Source: Verrucomicrobiota bacterium
GTDB taxonomy: Bacteria; Verrucomicrobiota; Verrucomicrobiia; Chthoniobacterales; UBA10450
Reading direction: 5' to 3'
Assembly: GCA_003219175.1 (NCBI GenBank)
Contig: QHPU01000041.1
Location: forward strand, 61,784 to 125,783
Length of the DNA stretch: 64,000 nucleotides
Positions 23,783 to 34,578 of the stretch are shown in pieces (positions within the stretch are counted from its first letter, which is position 1; each line of letters starts with the position of its first letter). The notes beneath the pieces were generated by a model that saw only the letters and a program-made list of their open reading frames with translations, ran no database searches and had not been told where the DNA came from. The translations under genes and the position numbers were made by a program.

Positions 23783-25336
23783 TTGCGCGATGGCATCCGA
23801 CAAGCTAAAGGATATATCCGTTTGAACGAGAGCATCACAGCGACACCCGCAGTGACAGAGGAAAAGTTCGTTCGCGGGCTGGGCTTGCTCGATTCCACCA
23901 TGCTGGTGGCAGGCTCGATGATCGGCTCGGGAATTTTCATCGTCTCGGCCATCATCGCGCGACAAGTCGGGGCGCCCGGCTGGTTGCTGGTGGTGTGGCT
24001 TGTGACCGGTCTGCTCACCTTAATGGCGTCGCTTTCCTACGGCGAGCTCGCCGCCATGATGCCAAAGGCCGGGGGCCAATATGTTTATTTACGCGAAGCT
24101 TTCTCACCGCTGTGGGGCTTCCTTTACGGCTGGACGTTATTTCTTGTTATCCAAACGGGCACGATCGCGGCGGTTGCCGTCGGTTTCGCCCGCTACACTG
24201 GTGTCCTCGTGCCCTGGGTTTCGGAATCGAACTACCTGATCGCACCGATTCGTTTTGGCGGATACGCTTTGTCGCTTTCCACCGCGCAGTTTGTCGGCCT
24301 GTGCATGATCGCGCTGCTCACCTTCATGAACACGCGCGGATTAAAGCTCGGCAAGCTGGTGCAGAACGTCTTCACCACCGCCAAGACCGGCGCGCTCATC
24401 GGCCTTATCATTTTGGGTATCATCGTTGGCCTGAAATCAGGCGCAGGGGCAGAAAATTTCAGTCACTTCTGGACTTTGCGCGGCACTTTGCAGGAGGTCG
24501 GGCCTGGTCTGACTGCGGCAGTCGCTTTCGGTCTTTTCGTTGGCATCTGCGTCGCGCAAACCAACTCGCTCTTCTCCGCCGACGCGTGGAACAACATCAC
24601 ATTCACCGCCGGAGAAGTGAAGGAGCCGCGGCGCAACGTCCCGTTATCGCTTGCGCTCGGGACCATTCTCGTCATCACCCTCTACCTTCTTGCCAACGTG
24701 GCTTATCTAGCGGCATTGCCGTGGGATGCCATCCAGAATGCGCCGAGCGATCGCGTCGCATCCGAGACTGCCAACGTCATCTTTCCCGGCGCGGGTGCCA
24801 CCATCATGGCGGTCGCGATCATGATCTCGACCTTTGGTTGCAATAACGGACTTATCCTGGCTGGCGCGCGCGCGTATTACGCGATGGCACGCGACGGTCT
24901 CTTCTTCCGGAAGGTAGGCCACCTCAACAAGAACCATGTGCCTGCATGGGGCCTTATCATTCAAGGTATCTGGGCCGCTGCGCTAGTTTTACCTCGCACC
25001 GTCAAGACAGATGCCGCCGGCAACGTCACCGGTTACGGTAACCTTTACGGCAACCTGCTTGACTATGTTATCTCGGCCGCGCTCATCTTCTATATCCTGA
25101 CGATCGCTGGCATCTTCGTCCTGCGCCGAAAACAACCTAACGCGGACCGCCCCTACAAAGCATTTGGTTACCCAATCGTGCCTGTCCTCTATATCATAGG
25201 CGCGACGGTCATTCTTGCCGTGCTCTTTATTTATCAAACCGCGACCACCTGGCCCGGCCTAATTATTGTCTTAACGGGCGTGCCGATCTATTTCCTCTGG
25301 AAATTCGCAAACGCTCGTTCGGCATCTACGCCGTAA
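23783..25336 (+). CDS. APC family amino acid permease
   Basis: LLDSTMLVAGSMIGSGIFIVSAIIARQVGAPGWLLVVWLVTG; 12-TM pattern; start may be TTG at 23822. Confidence 0.93.
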   Translation: MRDGIRQAKGYIRLNESITATPAVTEEKFVRGLGLLDSTMLVAGSMIGSGIFIVSAIIARQVGAPGWLLVVWLVTGLLTLMASLSYGELAAMMPKAGGQYVYLREAFSPLWGFLYGWTLFLVIQTGTIAAVAVGFARYTGVLVPWVSESNYLIAPIRFGGYALSLSTAQFVGLCMIALLTFMNTRGLKLGKLVQNVFTTAKTGALIGLIILGIIVGLKSGAGAENFSHFWTLRGTLQEVGPGLTAAVAFGLFVGICVAQTNSLFSADAWNNITFTAGEVKEPRRNVPLSLALGTILVITLYLLANVAYLAALPWDAIQNAPSDRVASETANVIFPGAGATIMAVAIMISTFGCNNGLILAGARAYYAMARDGLFFRKVGHLNKNHVPAWGLIIQGIWAAALVLPRTVKTDAAGNVTGYGNLYGNLLDYVISAALIFYILTIAGIFVLRRKQPNADRPYKAFGYPIVPVLYIIGATVILAVLFIYQTATTWPGLIIVLTGVPIYFLWKFANARSASTP

Positions 25337-25382
25337 CCGAAAATCATTTCGTATAACAGCAAGTAATTAAGGAGAAAGACGC

Positions 25383-26793
25383 ATGGCAAATTTATTCGCG
25401 AGAAAACCTCTCGACAAATTGATGGCCGAAGCTCAGGAAGTCGGCGAACACAGCCTGAAACGCTCGCTCGGACCGACGAACCTTGTCATGCTCGGGATCG
25501 GCGGGATCATCGGCGCGGGCTTGTTCGTCCGCACCGCGGCTGCCATTGCCGATCGCGCGGGTCCTTCGGTCGTGCTCGCCTTTCTGCTCGCTGGCATCGG
25601 TTGCGCTTTTGCCGGTCTTTGTTACGCCGAATTTGCTTCGATGATTCCCGTTGCGGGGAGCGCCTATACTTATTCCTATGCCACAATGGGCGAGTTCATC
25701 GCCTGGATCATCGGCTGGGATTTGGTGCTCGAATATGCCGTGGGCGCGGCCACCGTCGCCATTGCCTGGAGCGAATACTTCAATCGCGTGCTCGGCTGGT
25801 TCCACTTGCGTATCCCCTATGAATGGTCGCATTCGCCATTTGAGATGGATCACGCCACCGGTGTGCACGGCATGATCAACATCCCGGCCGTGTTCATTTT
25901 ACTTTTGCTCACTCTTTTGCTGATTCGAGGAACCAAAGAGTCGGCCTTCGTTAATGGCATCATCGTCGTCCTGAAAGTGAGCATCGTGCTGCTCGTCATC
26001 GGTATTGGATGGGGATACGTGAATCCCGCCAATCACACGCCGTTCATTCCCGCGCCGATGTGCGGTCTCGACCGCGGCCCAGGAAGCGAGGAATCCCAAA
26101 CGCGACATGCCCATCGGCATTCTCGGTTCGCTCGTCATCTGCACCGTTCTCTACGTGCTGTTTTCTTACGTGCTGAGCGGTGTCGCCACCGTCGAGGATT
26201 TTCGGACACATGGACGGGAGGCGTCGGTGGCTTTCGCCATTAGCAATTATATGGCCGGCTACGAATGGCTCTCTAAGTCAGTCACGCTTGCGATTCTGGC
26301 CGGTTTTTCCTCGGTCATTCTCGTGATGCTGCTCGGTCAATCGCGCGTCTTCTTTTCCATGAGTCGCGATGGCCTTGTTCCGCAGACTTTTTCCGATGTT
26401 CATCCGCGCTTCCGGACGCCTTACAAATCAAACATACTCTTTTTCATCTTCACCGGAATTTTCGCCGCATTCATTCCAGAAGATGTCGTCGGTGAAATGA
26501 CCAGCATCGGGACCCTCTTCGCTTTCATCCTGGTTTGCGCCGGTGTCTGGATCATTCGGGTTCGCAGTCCTGAACTAGAGCGGGGATTCCGTGTCCCGGC
26601 GGTGCCGGTCGTTTCGACACTTGGCATCATCGTCTGCGGCGCCATGATCTACGGCCTGGGCTGGACAAATTGGATGCGCCTGATCGTTTGGCTCGCGATC
26701 GGACTAGTCTTCTACTTTTCCTACGGCAGGAGCCATAGTCGCATTGACGCGCCGCCGCCGGAAATGCCGGAAGGAATAAGAATGACCCGGTAG
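25383..26793 (+). pseudogene. APC family amino acid permease, split by internal deletion/frameshift near 26060
   Basis: ORF1 SLGPTNLVMLGIGGIIGAGLFVRT...NPANHTPFIPAP continues in another frame as VSTAAQEARNPKRDMPIGILGSLVICTVLYVLFSYVLSG. Confidence 0.85.
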
Positions 26794-26867
26794 CAGGTCC
26801 GAGCCGGACTGGGGTTAGAAGCCGAAAAGGAAACATCGAACGCCGAACGTCGAATGACGGGGGACTA

Positions 26868-27869
26868 ATGTTCCGACGTTTGTTACTAAGTTGCTTTTGG
26901 TTCGCGCTCGCCGTTGCCGCAATTATCTCAATACTTTGGCTGTTAGGAATAAAAATGCCGGGAAAGAACATCTCAAATACGGCTGAGCTTTCGCCGGCTG
27001 AGATCATCCTGCGCGAAGAGTTACGCGCCGATGTCCAAAAACTCGCCGGTGAAATCGGTGAACGAAACATGGATCATTATTCCCGGCTCATGGCTGCGGC
27101 CGATTTCATTGAAAAATCGTTTTCCAGCGCCGGGTTGCGGCCGCGACCCGACACTTACCAGCTGCATAACTTGCCGTGCCACAATATTGAAACCGAAATA
27201 CCAGGGGCGTCTCCTCAGATCATCGTCATCGGATCTCATTATGATTCCGTTCTTGGCGCGCCCGGGGCAAATGACAATGGCAGCGGTATGGCAGCCGTTC
27301 TCGCGCTGGCCCGCCGTTTTGCAAAAAAGCAGCCTGGTCTAACGTTGCGTTTCGTCGCCTTTGTCAACGAAGAGCCTCCCTATTTCCAAACATCGCAAAT
27401 GGGAAGTTTGGTTTACGCCAGCCGATGCAAAGCCCGCGGCGATCAAATTTCCGCGATGATCAGCCTCGAAACTATCGGCTATTTTTCCGATGTTCCGGAC
27501 TCACAAATCTATCCGTCACCGCTGCTCGGCGCCTTCTATCCCAAGGTCGGTAACTTTATCGCCTTCGTGGGTAACATCGGGTCGCGCCAATTGGTGCGCC
27601 GCGCGCTGTCCACTTTTCGCCGGGCCGAGCGACTCCCTTCTGAAGGCGCGGCCGTGCCCGCGTTCATCCCCGGCGTGGCCTGGTCAGATCACTGGTCATT
27701 CTGGCAGCAAGGTTACCCCGCCATCATGATCACCGACACCGCCCCATTTCGCTACCCACATTATCACGCCCTGACCGATACCCCCGACAAACTCAACTAC
27801 GACCGATTTGCTTTGGTGGTTAGTGGCCTGGAGAACGTGATTCAGGACCTTGTAGCCAAGGCGCGTTAA
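26868..27869 (+). CDS. M28 family zinc peptidase
   Basis: VIGSHYDSVLGAPGANDNGSGMAAVLALARRF; FVNEEPPYFQT; SDHWSFWQQGYPAIMITDTA. Confidence 0.93.
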   Translation: MFRRLLLSCFWFALAVAAIISILWLLGIKMPGKNISNTAELSPAEIILREELRADVQKLAGEIGERNMDHYSRLMAAADFIEKSFSSAGLRPRPDTYQLHNLPCHNIETEIPGASPQIIVIGSHYDSVLGAPGANDNGSGMAAVLALARRFAKKQPGLTLRFVAFVNEEPPYFQTSQMGSLVYASRCKARGDQISAMISLETIGYFSDVPDSQIYPSPLLGAFYPKVGNFIAFVGNIGSRQLVRRALSTFRRAERLPSEGAAVPAFIPGVAWSDHWSFWQQGYPAIMITDTAPFRYPHYHALTDTPDKLNYDRFALVVSGLENVIQDLVAKAR

Positions 27870-27901
27870 GGATGGCCTTCCTCTTTTCTCGTCGCCAATC
27901 G

Positions 27902-28633
27902 TTAACTACCACCGCCGAAGCCTTCGCTTGGGCTGGCGCCGCCGAAGGGCGCGCGCGCGGACACGCGCTGCGATTTTTCTAGCGACGCGCGGGCGGCTGC
28001 GGTTTTTTGCAGATCTTCAGGCGATAACTCGAGCACGCGCAGAATTTCCGATTCTTCGCGCGTAAGCTTTGCCGTGCCGGCTCGTTCCTGGAATTCCGCC
28101 AGTCTCTGCGCCAGATCGCCGCTTTCGGCTCTGCGAAATGCATTCAACATTTGTTGAAAAGTGAGATGAAATGGAACCGTTGCGACATCGACAAACTCGT
28201 CGCCCGCTTCGGAAGCAAATGGCATCATCACTTCGTTCCCGATCACTACGCTGTTCCAAATGTCCGGCGGGGCGTAATAGCCGAGCTCCACCGAATAGGT
28301 TTCGCCTGGCTCCAAGGCCTCGATCGCGCAACCGCCGCTCATTGGTTCGACCGCAACGGTTTTCTCATTTCCGCTTTGCCGCAGCCGCACGTGGGCACAG
28401 CGATCCACCGGCAAACCATTATCAAAGGCCGCCGACCAATTGACGCTCCAGCATACAAAAAGAGTCCGCGGATCTCGCGCAATCGCCACCAGTAGCGGCT
28501 TGCCGTAATGTGAAGGTAATTCGGTGAGGTCATCCCTCACCTCATCCTTCCGCCGAGACAACGACGACGAAGTTACCGGACCTTCCGAAATCTTGTAGCC
28601 ACCATTCGATGGTTCTGATGGGTCTTTTGCCAT
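27902..28633 (-). CDS. DUF4912 domain-containing protein
   Basis: LVAIARDPRTLFVCWSV...YSVELGYYAPPDIWNSVVIGNEVMMP. Confidence 0.8.
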   Translation of the reverse strand: MAKDPSEPSNGGYKISEGPVTSSSLSRRKDEVRDDLTELPSHYGKPLLVAIARDPRTLFVCWSVNWSAAFDNGLPVDRCAHVRLRQSGNEKTVAVEPMSGGCAIEALEPGETYSVELGYYAPPDIWNSVVIGNEVMMPFASEAGDEFVDVATVPFHLTFQQMLNAFRRAESGDLAQRLAEFQERAGTAKLTREESEILRVLELSPEDLQKTAAARASLEKSQRVSARAPFGGASPSEGFGGGS

Positions 28634-28696
28634 GCCGGGCGCTTATCAACCACTAATTCAACCGGCGAGGCAAGCTCAAAGTCCGGGCGGGAAGAC

Positions 28697-28763
28697 AGAC
28701 ACGATTAACAGGATGATGCAGGATTCAGAAAAACCGATCATTTAAATCCTGTTAATCTTGTCT
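28697..28763. repeat. 18-bp inverted repeat (AGACACGATTAACAGGAT / ATCCTGTTAATCTTGTCT) upstream of a lipid kinase gene
   Basis: Arms complementary with one mismatch, separated by about 31 bp. Confidence 0.85.
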
Positions 28764-28778
28764 AATTCTTCGGTTGCG

Positions 28779-29657
28779 ATGCGAACCTGCGTCATTCTCA
28801 ATCCAATCGCCGGCGCGGTGAACAACGTCGCCGCGATCCAAAAACGGTTGCGCCGCCTTGACGCTGAGCGCCTCTGCATTAGCCAACGACCCGGCGACGC
28901 GGAAAAATTCGCCCGGGAAGCGTCAGATTTCGATATGATTGTGTCGGCGGGTGGCGACGGAACCCTGAATGAAGTGGTGAATGGAATTGCTCAAACAGGT
29001 TGCAATGCTGCTCTTGCAGTGTTCCCGCTTGGGACGGGCAACGATTTTGCGCGGACGCTCGGGGTCCCGAGCGTCCTAGACTCTGCCATTGAACAAATCA
29101 TGGCCGGTCGGACCCGGGCCGTCGACCTTGTCCGCGTCACTAGCGATAGCGTCCGCTATTTTGTGAATGTTTCTTCCGGTGGATTCAGCGGCGTGGTGGA
29201 CGAAAAACTCACACCCGAAATGAAGCGAGCGTGGGGACCACTCGCTTACTTGCGTGGCGCCGCGGCAGCATTTGCTGAACTGCGCGGTTACACGACGACG
29301 GTCGCGTTCGACGACGCTGAAAGCTTCGAGCTTGATCTCTACAATGTGATTATTGCAAATGGACGCTATGTCGCGGGCGGTATCCCAGTCGCACCAGAAG
29401 CCGGCATCACCGATGCCCTCCTCGACATCGTGCTCATTCCCGAGCGCGGTCCGGCCGAGCTTGCGATTCTCGCCGCGCAAATTCTCGTCGGCAAACATCT
29501 GGGCTCCGATGCGATCATTTTTCGTCGCGCCAAAAAAATTGCGATTAAATCACGGCCGGGGATGTGGTTTAACGTCGATGGCGAGCTAATTGGTAATGAA
29601 CCGGCAACTTTCGAGTTGCTGCCAGGCGCATTGCAGTGCGTAGTCGGAGTAGCGTGA
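28779..29657 (+). CDS. Diacylglycerol kinase / YegS-type lipid kinase
   Basis: ILNPIAGAVNNVAAIQKRL; IVSAGGDGTLNEVVNGIAQT; FPLGTGNDFARTLGVP. Confidence 0.95.
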   Translation: MRTCVILNPIAGAVNNVAAIQKRLRRLDAERLCISQRPGDAEKFAREASDFDMIVSAGGDGTLNEVVNGIAQTGCNAALAVFPLGTGNDFARTLGVPSVLDSAIEQIMAGRTRAVDLVRVTSDSVRYFVNVSSGGFSGVVDEKLTPEMKRAWGPLAYLRGAAAAFAELRGYTTTVAFDDAESFELDLYNVIIANGRYVAGGIPVAPEAGITDALLDIVLIPERGPAELAILAAQILVGKHLGSDAIIFRRAKKIAIKSRPGMWFNVDGELIGNEPATFELLPGALQCVVGVA

Positions 29658-30133
29658 ACAGTAAGATTCTTACTCTCGATCAATTAGGGACGGAATCGGG
29701 ACGGCTGCGTGAGGAAGGCAAGCGCGTCGTCGTGAGCAATGGGTGCTTCGATATCTTGCACGTCGGCCATGTGCGTTATTTGGCGGCGGCGCGAAAACTC
29801 GGCGACGTTTTGGTCGTGGGATTAAACGGGGATGATTCCGTTCGTCAACTTAAAGGCGGAGGCCGGCCGGTGAATCGTGAACGGGATCGCGCCGAAGTGT
29901 TGACCGCGCTCGAGTCGGTCGACTACGTGACAATTTTCCCGGAAAAACGAGCCACGAATTTCCTGCGCGCAGCACAGCCTGCCGTCTATGCCAAGGGCGG
30001 CGATTACACGGCCGATACACTCGATCCCGAAGAACGGGCGGTCCTGGACGATTTCGGCACCAGAATCGAGATCATTCCCTTTGAAAAAGGCTACTCCACC
30101 TCCGAACTGCTAACGAGAATTGGGCCGAAATAA
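29654..30133 (+). CDS. rfaE2: RfaE2-type nucleotidyltransferase (ADP-heptose synthase-like)
   Basis: RVVVSNGCFDILHVGHVRYLAAARKLGDVLVVGLNGDDSVRQLKGGGRPVN; GTG start overlaps the upstream stop. Confidence 0.9.
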   Translation: MNSKILTLDQLGTESGRLREEGKRVVVSNGCFDILHVGHVRYLAAARKLGDVLVVGLNGDDSVRQLKGGGRPVNRERDRAEVLTALESVDYVTIFPEKRATNFLRAAQPAVYAKGGDYTADTLDPEERAVLDDFGTRIEIIPFEKGYSTSELLTRIGPK

Positions 30134-30717
30134 TGGTTAACATCGGGATTCTCGGATCAGGTAAAGGATCAAACTGCCGGGCCATACTGCAAAGCATTCG
30201 GGACGGCAAACTAGATGCGAAAGCTACCGTAGTGATTTCCGATGTACTGGAGGCGCCGATCCTTGAAATTGCGGGCGAGTTCGGTGTGCCCAACGCCTAC
30301 CTGCCGCCGGGTCACTTTCGCACCCGGCTCGAACCGATCGTAGAAGAACAACTGGTCGAGATGTTGCGAAATGCGGGAGCCGAGGTTGTCGCCCTTGCTG
30401 GCTTCATGCGGGTACTAAAGAAACCGATGCTAGCCGCTTTCCCGCGTCGGATCGTCAACATTCATCCATCGTTGCTACCGAAGTTTCCCGGCCTCGAAGC
30501 ATGGAAACAGGCCCTTGTCGCCAACGAAAAATGGACCGGCGTCACTGTTCACTACGTGGACGCGCAGGTCGACCATGGCGACATCATCCTTCAGCGCGAG
30601 GTTCCGATCTTGCCCGGTGATATTCCAGAGTCTTTACATGCGCGCATCCAGGAGGTCGAACATGTGCTTTATCCCGAAGCGCTGGCACAGGTCTTCAGAG
30701 AAATGCGCGATGCTTAA
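30133..30717 (+). CDS. purN: Phosphoribosylglycinamide formyltransferase
   Basis: GILGSGKGSNCRAILQSI; LAGFMRVL; RIVNIHPSLLPKFPGLEAW; GVTVHYVDAQVDHGDIILQREVPI. Confidence 0.97.
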   Translation: MVNIGILGSGKGSNCRAILQSIRDGKLDAKATVVISDVLEAPILEIAGEFGVPNAYLPPGHFRTRLEPIVEEQLVEMLRNAGAEVVALAGFMRVLKKPMLAAFPRRIVNIHPSLLPKFPGLEAWKQALVANEKWTGVTVHYVDAQVDHGDIILQREVPILPGDIPESLHARIQEVEHVLYPEALAQVFREMRDA

Positions 30718-30791
30718 TAATGGAAGAACGAGCCTTCGTTCGGCCTGGACGCGGTCCGAGCCAAACTGGCGTTGAAGCGCCTCCCCCGTTC

Positions 30792-31790
30792 TCAAAGCCG
30801 CTCCGCTTTGGGATCGCGGCCGAGTAACTCTTGCATCGCAAGAAGGAGCGGCTTCTGCTGGTAAAGAATGGCATGGATTTGATCGATGATCGGCGTTTCC
30901 GCCTCCAGCCGGCGCGCGCATTCGAAGGCGCTTTTTGCCGTCGGAATCCCTTCCGCCACCATTTTCATATCAGCCTGGATCTGGGCCAAAGTCTCGGCAC
31001 GGCCCAGTCGTTCCCCAACGCGACGATTCCGGCTATGTTTGCTGAAGCAGGTCGCAATCAAATCGCCTACACCGCTTAATCCATAGAAAGTACGTTCGTT
31101 GCCACCCATTCTTTTCCCGAGACGCAACAACTCAGCCAGTGCTCTTGTGATGAGCGCAGCTTTTGAGTTGTCGCCCAATCCAAGCCCGTCACTTACGCCA
31201 GCCGCGATTGCGAAAACATTTTTTAGCGCACCGCCAAGTTCAATACTTACGACATCATTGCTGGTGTAGATTCGGAAATGCTCGCTTCCGAGAAACCGTT
31301 GCAACTCAATTGCATCATTCTCGTTAGCTGATCCGATAACTGTTGCTGTCGGCAGACCGCACACAACCTCGACGGCTAGATTAGGGCCAGATAGCACTGC
31401 GATCGGATTTGAGGGGAATATCTCCGACAGGATTTCACTCATTCGCAGGCCACTCCCATGTTCGATTCCTTTTGTGCAACTAAGCAGGACCGTGTCGCTC
31501 TTTCTTACGCCCGCGTCGCGGACGCGGATGGCAATTTCGCGCAGCGCCATTGATGGGGTAACGAACACGATCAGATCGGCTTCCATGCAGTCATCAAGGT
31601 TGTGTGTGGCGCTCACATTATTCGGCAGACGAACGCCGGGCAGATAATCCGCGTTCTCGCGACTCTCTTGCACGCGTCCAATGCGCTCGGAATTGTTGCC
31701 CCAAAGCGAGATGGAGCGGCCATCTTTCCCCCAAAGCACAGCCAAAGCCGTTCCCCAGCTTCCGGCGCCGATAATGACAGTGCGTTTCAT
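30792..31790 (-). CDS. gpsA: Glycerol-3-phosphate dehydrogenase [NAD(P)+]
   Basis: VIIGAGSWGTALAVLWGKDGR; SCTKGIEHGSGLRMSEIL; LSGPNLAVEV; GALKNVFAIAAGVSDGLGLGDNSKAALITRALAE. Confidence 0.97.
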   Translation of the reverse strand: MKRTVIIGAGSWGTALAVLWGKDGRSISLWGNNSERIGRVQESRENADYLPGVRLPNNVSATHNLDDCMEADLIVFVTPSMALREIAIRVRDAGVRKSDTVLLSCTKGIEHGSGLRMSEILSEIFPSNPIAVLSGPNLAVEVVCGLPTATVIGSANENDAIELQRFLGSEHFRIYTSNDVVSIELGGALKNVFAIAAGVSDGLGLGDNSKAALITRALAELLRLGKRMGGNERTFYGLSGVGDLIATCFSKHSRNRRVGERLGRAETLAQIQADMKMVAEGIPTAKSAFECARRLEAETPIIDQIHAILYQQKPLLLAMQELLGRDPKAERL

Positions 31791-32392
31791 TTTCGATCAA
31801 AGCGTGGTTCGCGACCCTCGAGCAGGCGGACGATGTTGCTGCGATGCCTCAAGATTATCAAAGCCGCGATCAAACAGGTAAATGTTAAGAGGATTGGGTC
31901 AGCTGCATATCCCAAAAACAAGGCGCTGAGCGCCAGCGCGATGGCGGCGACAATCGAAGCTAACGAGACATAGCGAAAAATTAAAAATGTAGCGAGCCAA
32001 GTCAGAACCGCTATGAGTGTTGCCAGCGGCACCAAGCCGAGACAAGCGCCGGCGGCCGCGGCCACGCCTTTGCCGCCACGGAAACGAAGCCAGACGGGAA
32101 ATGAATGTCCCACTACCACGAAAAACGCGGCCAGAATTCCAATGAAATATCCCGTCGACGGATCGAACCGGGCGAGCCAAAGCGCAATCCTAACAGCAAG
32201 GAAGCCTTTCAGGACATCGGCGACAAACACCGAATAACCATATTTTTTCCCGAGGACTCGGAGCGTATTTGTCGCACCAATGTTGCCACTGCCGTGCTTT
32301 CGCACATCCACACCAGCAATTAACCCGGCTACGAATCCAAATGGGATGGAACCTAAAAGATAAGCGACAAGAGCCGAAACGAGATAAATCAC
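31787..32392 (-). CDS. plsY: Glycerol-3-phosphate acyltransferase PlsY
   Basis: AYLLGSIPFGFVAG; KHGSGNIGATNTLRVLGKKYG; VGHSFPVWLRFRGGKGVAAAAG. Confidence 0.97.
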   Translation of the reverse strand: MIYLVSALVAYLLGSIPFGFVAGLIAGVDVRKHGSGNIGATNTLRVLGKKYGYSVFVADVLKGFLAVRIALWLARFDPSTGYFIGILAAFFVVVGHSFPVWLRFRGGKGVAAAAGACLGLVPLATLIAVLTWLATFLIFRYVSLASIVAAIALALSALFLGYAADPILLTFTCLIAALIILRHRSNIVRLLEGREPRFDRK

Positions 32393-34177
32393 TTCGTTAA
32401 CCGTTTACTACTAAGCCAGATATCAAGAATCGATAAATCGGCGGCTGTTATTCCCGGGATACGTCGTGCCGCACTAAGGGAAGTTGGGCGAACTTTCCTG
32501 AGTTTTTGCCGGCTCTCGCTGCGCAACCCCGGGACAACCTCGAAATCGAATCCCATCGGAATAATTCGATCGCCGCGCAATTGTTCATAATTAACGCGTC
32601 TGGTTTGTTGCGCGAGGTACCCTGCGTATTTCATTTCCACAAGGAGATGCCGCCAAATTGAATATGGCGCGATGGCCAGGATTTCCGGTGGAATTGCGCT
32701 CAGAGCAAATCGCGGGTCCTTCAATGCCTGACGCAGCGAACGTCCGTCAACTTGAAGAGCATCGATCGCAGTTTGCAACGAGGCGATCGCGTCCTGTTTC
32801 TGACGAAGACCATCCATCCGCTCCTCGTCTACCAATCCGATCGCGGCTCCGGTACGGTTCGTCGATTCCACGAGTCGTTAGATCCTCGATGAGGACACCG
32901 ATGTAGCTGATTTCTTTGGAAAGGGTAAATGGATCACGATGCTGGGCCCGGAGTGCCGCATTAATTCCGGCGACCAAGCCTTGTCCCGCAGCCTCTTCAT
33001 AACCGGAGGTGCCATTGATCTGTCCGGCGAAGTACAAATTCTTAACGGGCTTGGTCTCGAGGGTCGGGTAGAGTTGAGTCGGCGGGAAATAATCGTATTC
33101 AACGGCGTAACCCGGCCGGATGATGTCGGCGCGCTCGAGTCCGGGGATGGAGTGGACCAGGTCTAGCTGAATATCAAATGGCAGACTGGTAGAGATGCCA
33201 TTGACGTAGATTTCACTGGAATGTCGGCCTTCGGGTTCGAGGAAAATAGGGTGAGAGGATTTGTGAGAAAAGCGGACAATTTTGTCTTCAATGGAAGGGC
33301 AATAGCGGGGCCCAGTCCCCTGAATCTTACGTTGATATAATGGTGATCTATAGAGATTTGTCCTAATTATATAGTGAGTCTCTGGAGTCGTATGAGTGAG
33401 CCAACAGGGGAGTTGTTCCACGTGGAACGTTCCGGCCTCGTTGAAATTTAAGGTGAACGATTCATCCTTCTCCCCAAGCACCCTGTCCAAAAACGAAAGA
33501 CGTGGTGGCGGATCATCTCCGACTTGCACGTCCAACGAGGAATAATCGATCGAATTCGCATTCAGACGACATGGCGTCCCCGTCTTGAACCGGCCGGCTT
33601 CGAATCCCAAGGCACGAATGCTGTCGCTCAGACTCGAAGATGCATCTGCCATCCGTCCCCCTGGCTTCGACTGCTCGCCCACGTGCAGCAACCCACGCAG
33701 AAATGTGCCGGCTGTGATCACGATCGCTTTCGCTCGGACCGACATCCCGAGATCCGTGGTCACGCCCACCGCTCTATCTCCCTCAACGAGCAGCGTAGCA
33801 GCAGTCCCCTGCAGCAGTCGAAGATTTGCTGTCTTCTCCAAGGTCGCCTTCATCCGAAATTGATAAGCCTTCTTGTCGCATTGGACCCGGGTCGCCCACA
33901 CTGCCTCGCCTTTGCTTCGGTTTAGGACACGGAACTGAATCCCAGTCGCGTCAGCATTTATCGCCATCGCGCCGCCCAACGCATCGATCTCCTTAACTAT
34001 ATGGCTTTTGGCGGAACCACCGATGGCAGGGTTGCATGACATCTGTCCGATCGTATCGAGGTTTTGGGTCAACATCAGGGTCCGGCAACCTAGTCTTGCC
34101 GACGCCAGGGCCGCCTCGATCCCGCCATGGCCACTGCCAACAACCAAAACGTCGATTGGATTAGGAAGGATCTGCAT
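32389..34177 (-). pseudogene. mnmG: tRNA uridine 5-carboxymethylaminomethyl modification enzyme MnmG, split by internal deletion/frameshift near 32850
   Basis: N-terminal ORF to [19 protein letters not shown]; continues in another frame as ...[22 protein letters not shown]...; the conserved MFTSRAEYRLLLRxDNADxRL segment is absent. Confidence 0.9.
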
Positions 34178-34571
34178 GTTTTAGAATTCCTCGGGTCGGG
34201 TCGGGGAGAAGACGCGAAAGACTGTCGATCTTTCGGTCGCCGCGCACGGTCGCGCCAACGATAATCAGATCCGGATTGAATTCAGCCAAAAATTGCCGGC
34301 ATGCTCCGCAAGGCACGATCGGTTCATCCGAATCCGAGGTCACCGCGATTGCGACGAAATCTCGTTCGCCTCCGGCGACCGCAGCACCCATCGCGACTCG
34401 TTCGGCACAAATCGTCAGACCAAACGACCGGTTCTCGATGTTAGCGCCAACAAAAACTGCCCCAGACTTGCATTTGACTGCCGCTCCGACAGCGAACTTT
34501 GAGTACGGCGCATAAGCCTTGGAGCGAGCGGCTAATGCCATCGCGACTAAATCATCGAATTGCTTATCCAT
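34161..34571 (-). CDS. cdd: Cytidine deaminase
   Basis: [46 protein letters not shown]. Confidence 0.96.
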   Translation of the reverse strand: MDKQFDDLVAMALAARSKAYAPYSKFAVGAAVKCKSGAVFVGANIENRSFGLTICAERVAMGAAVAGGERDFVAIAVTSDSDEPIVPCGACRQFLAEFNPDLIIVGATVRGDRKIDSLSRLLPDPTRGILKHADPS

Positions 34572-34578
34572 CAGAACA

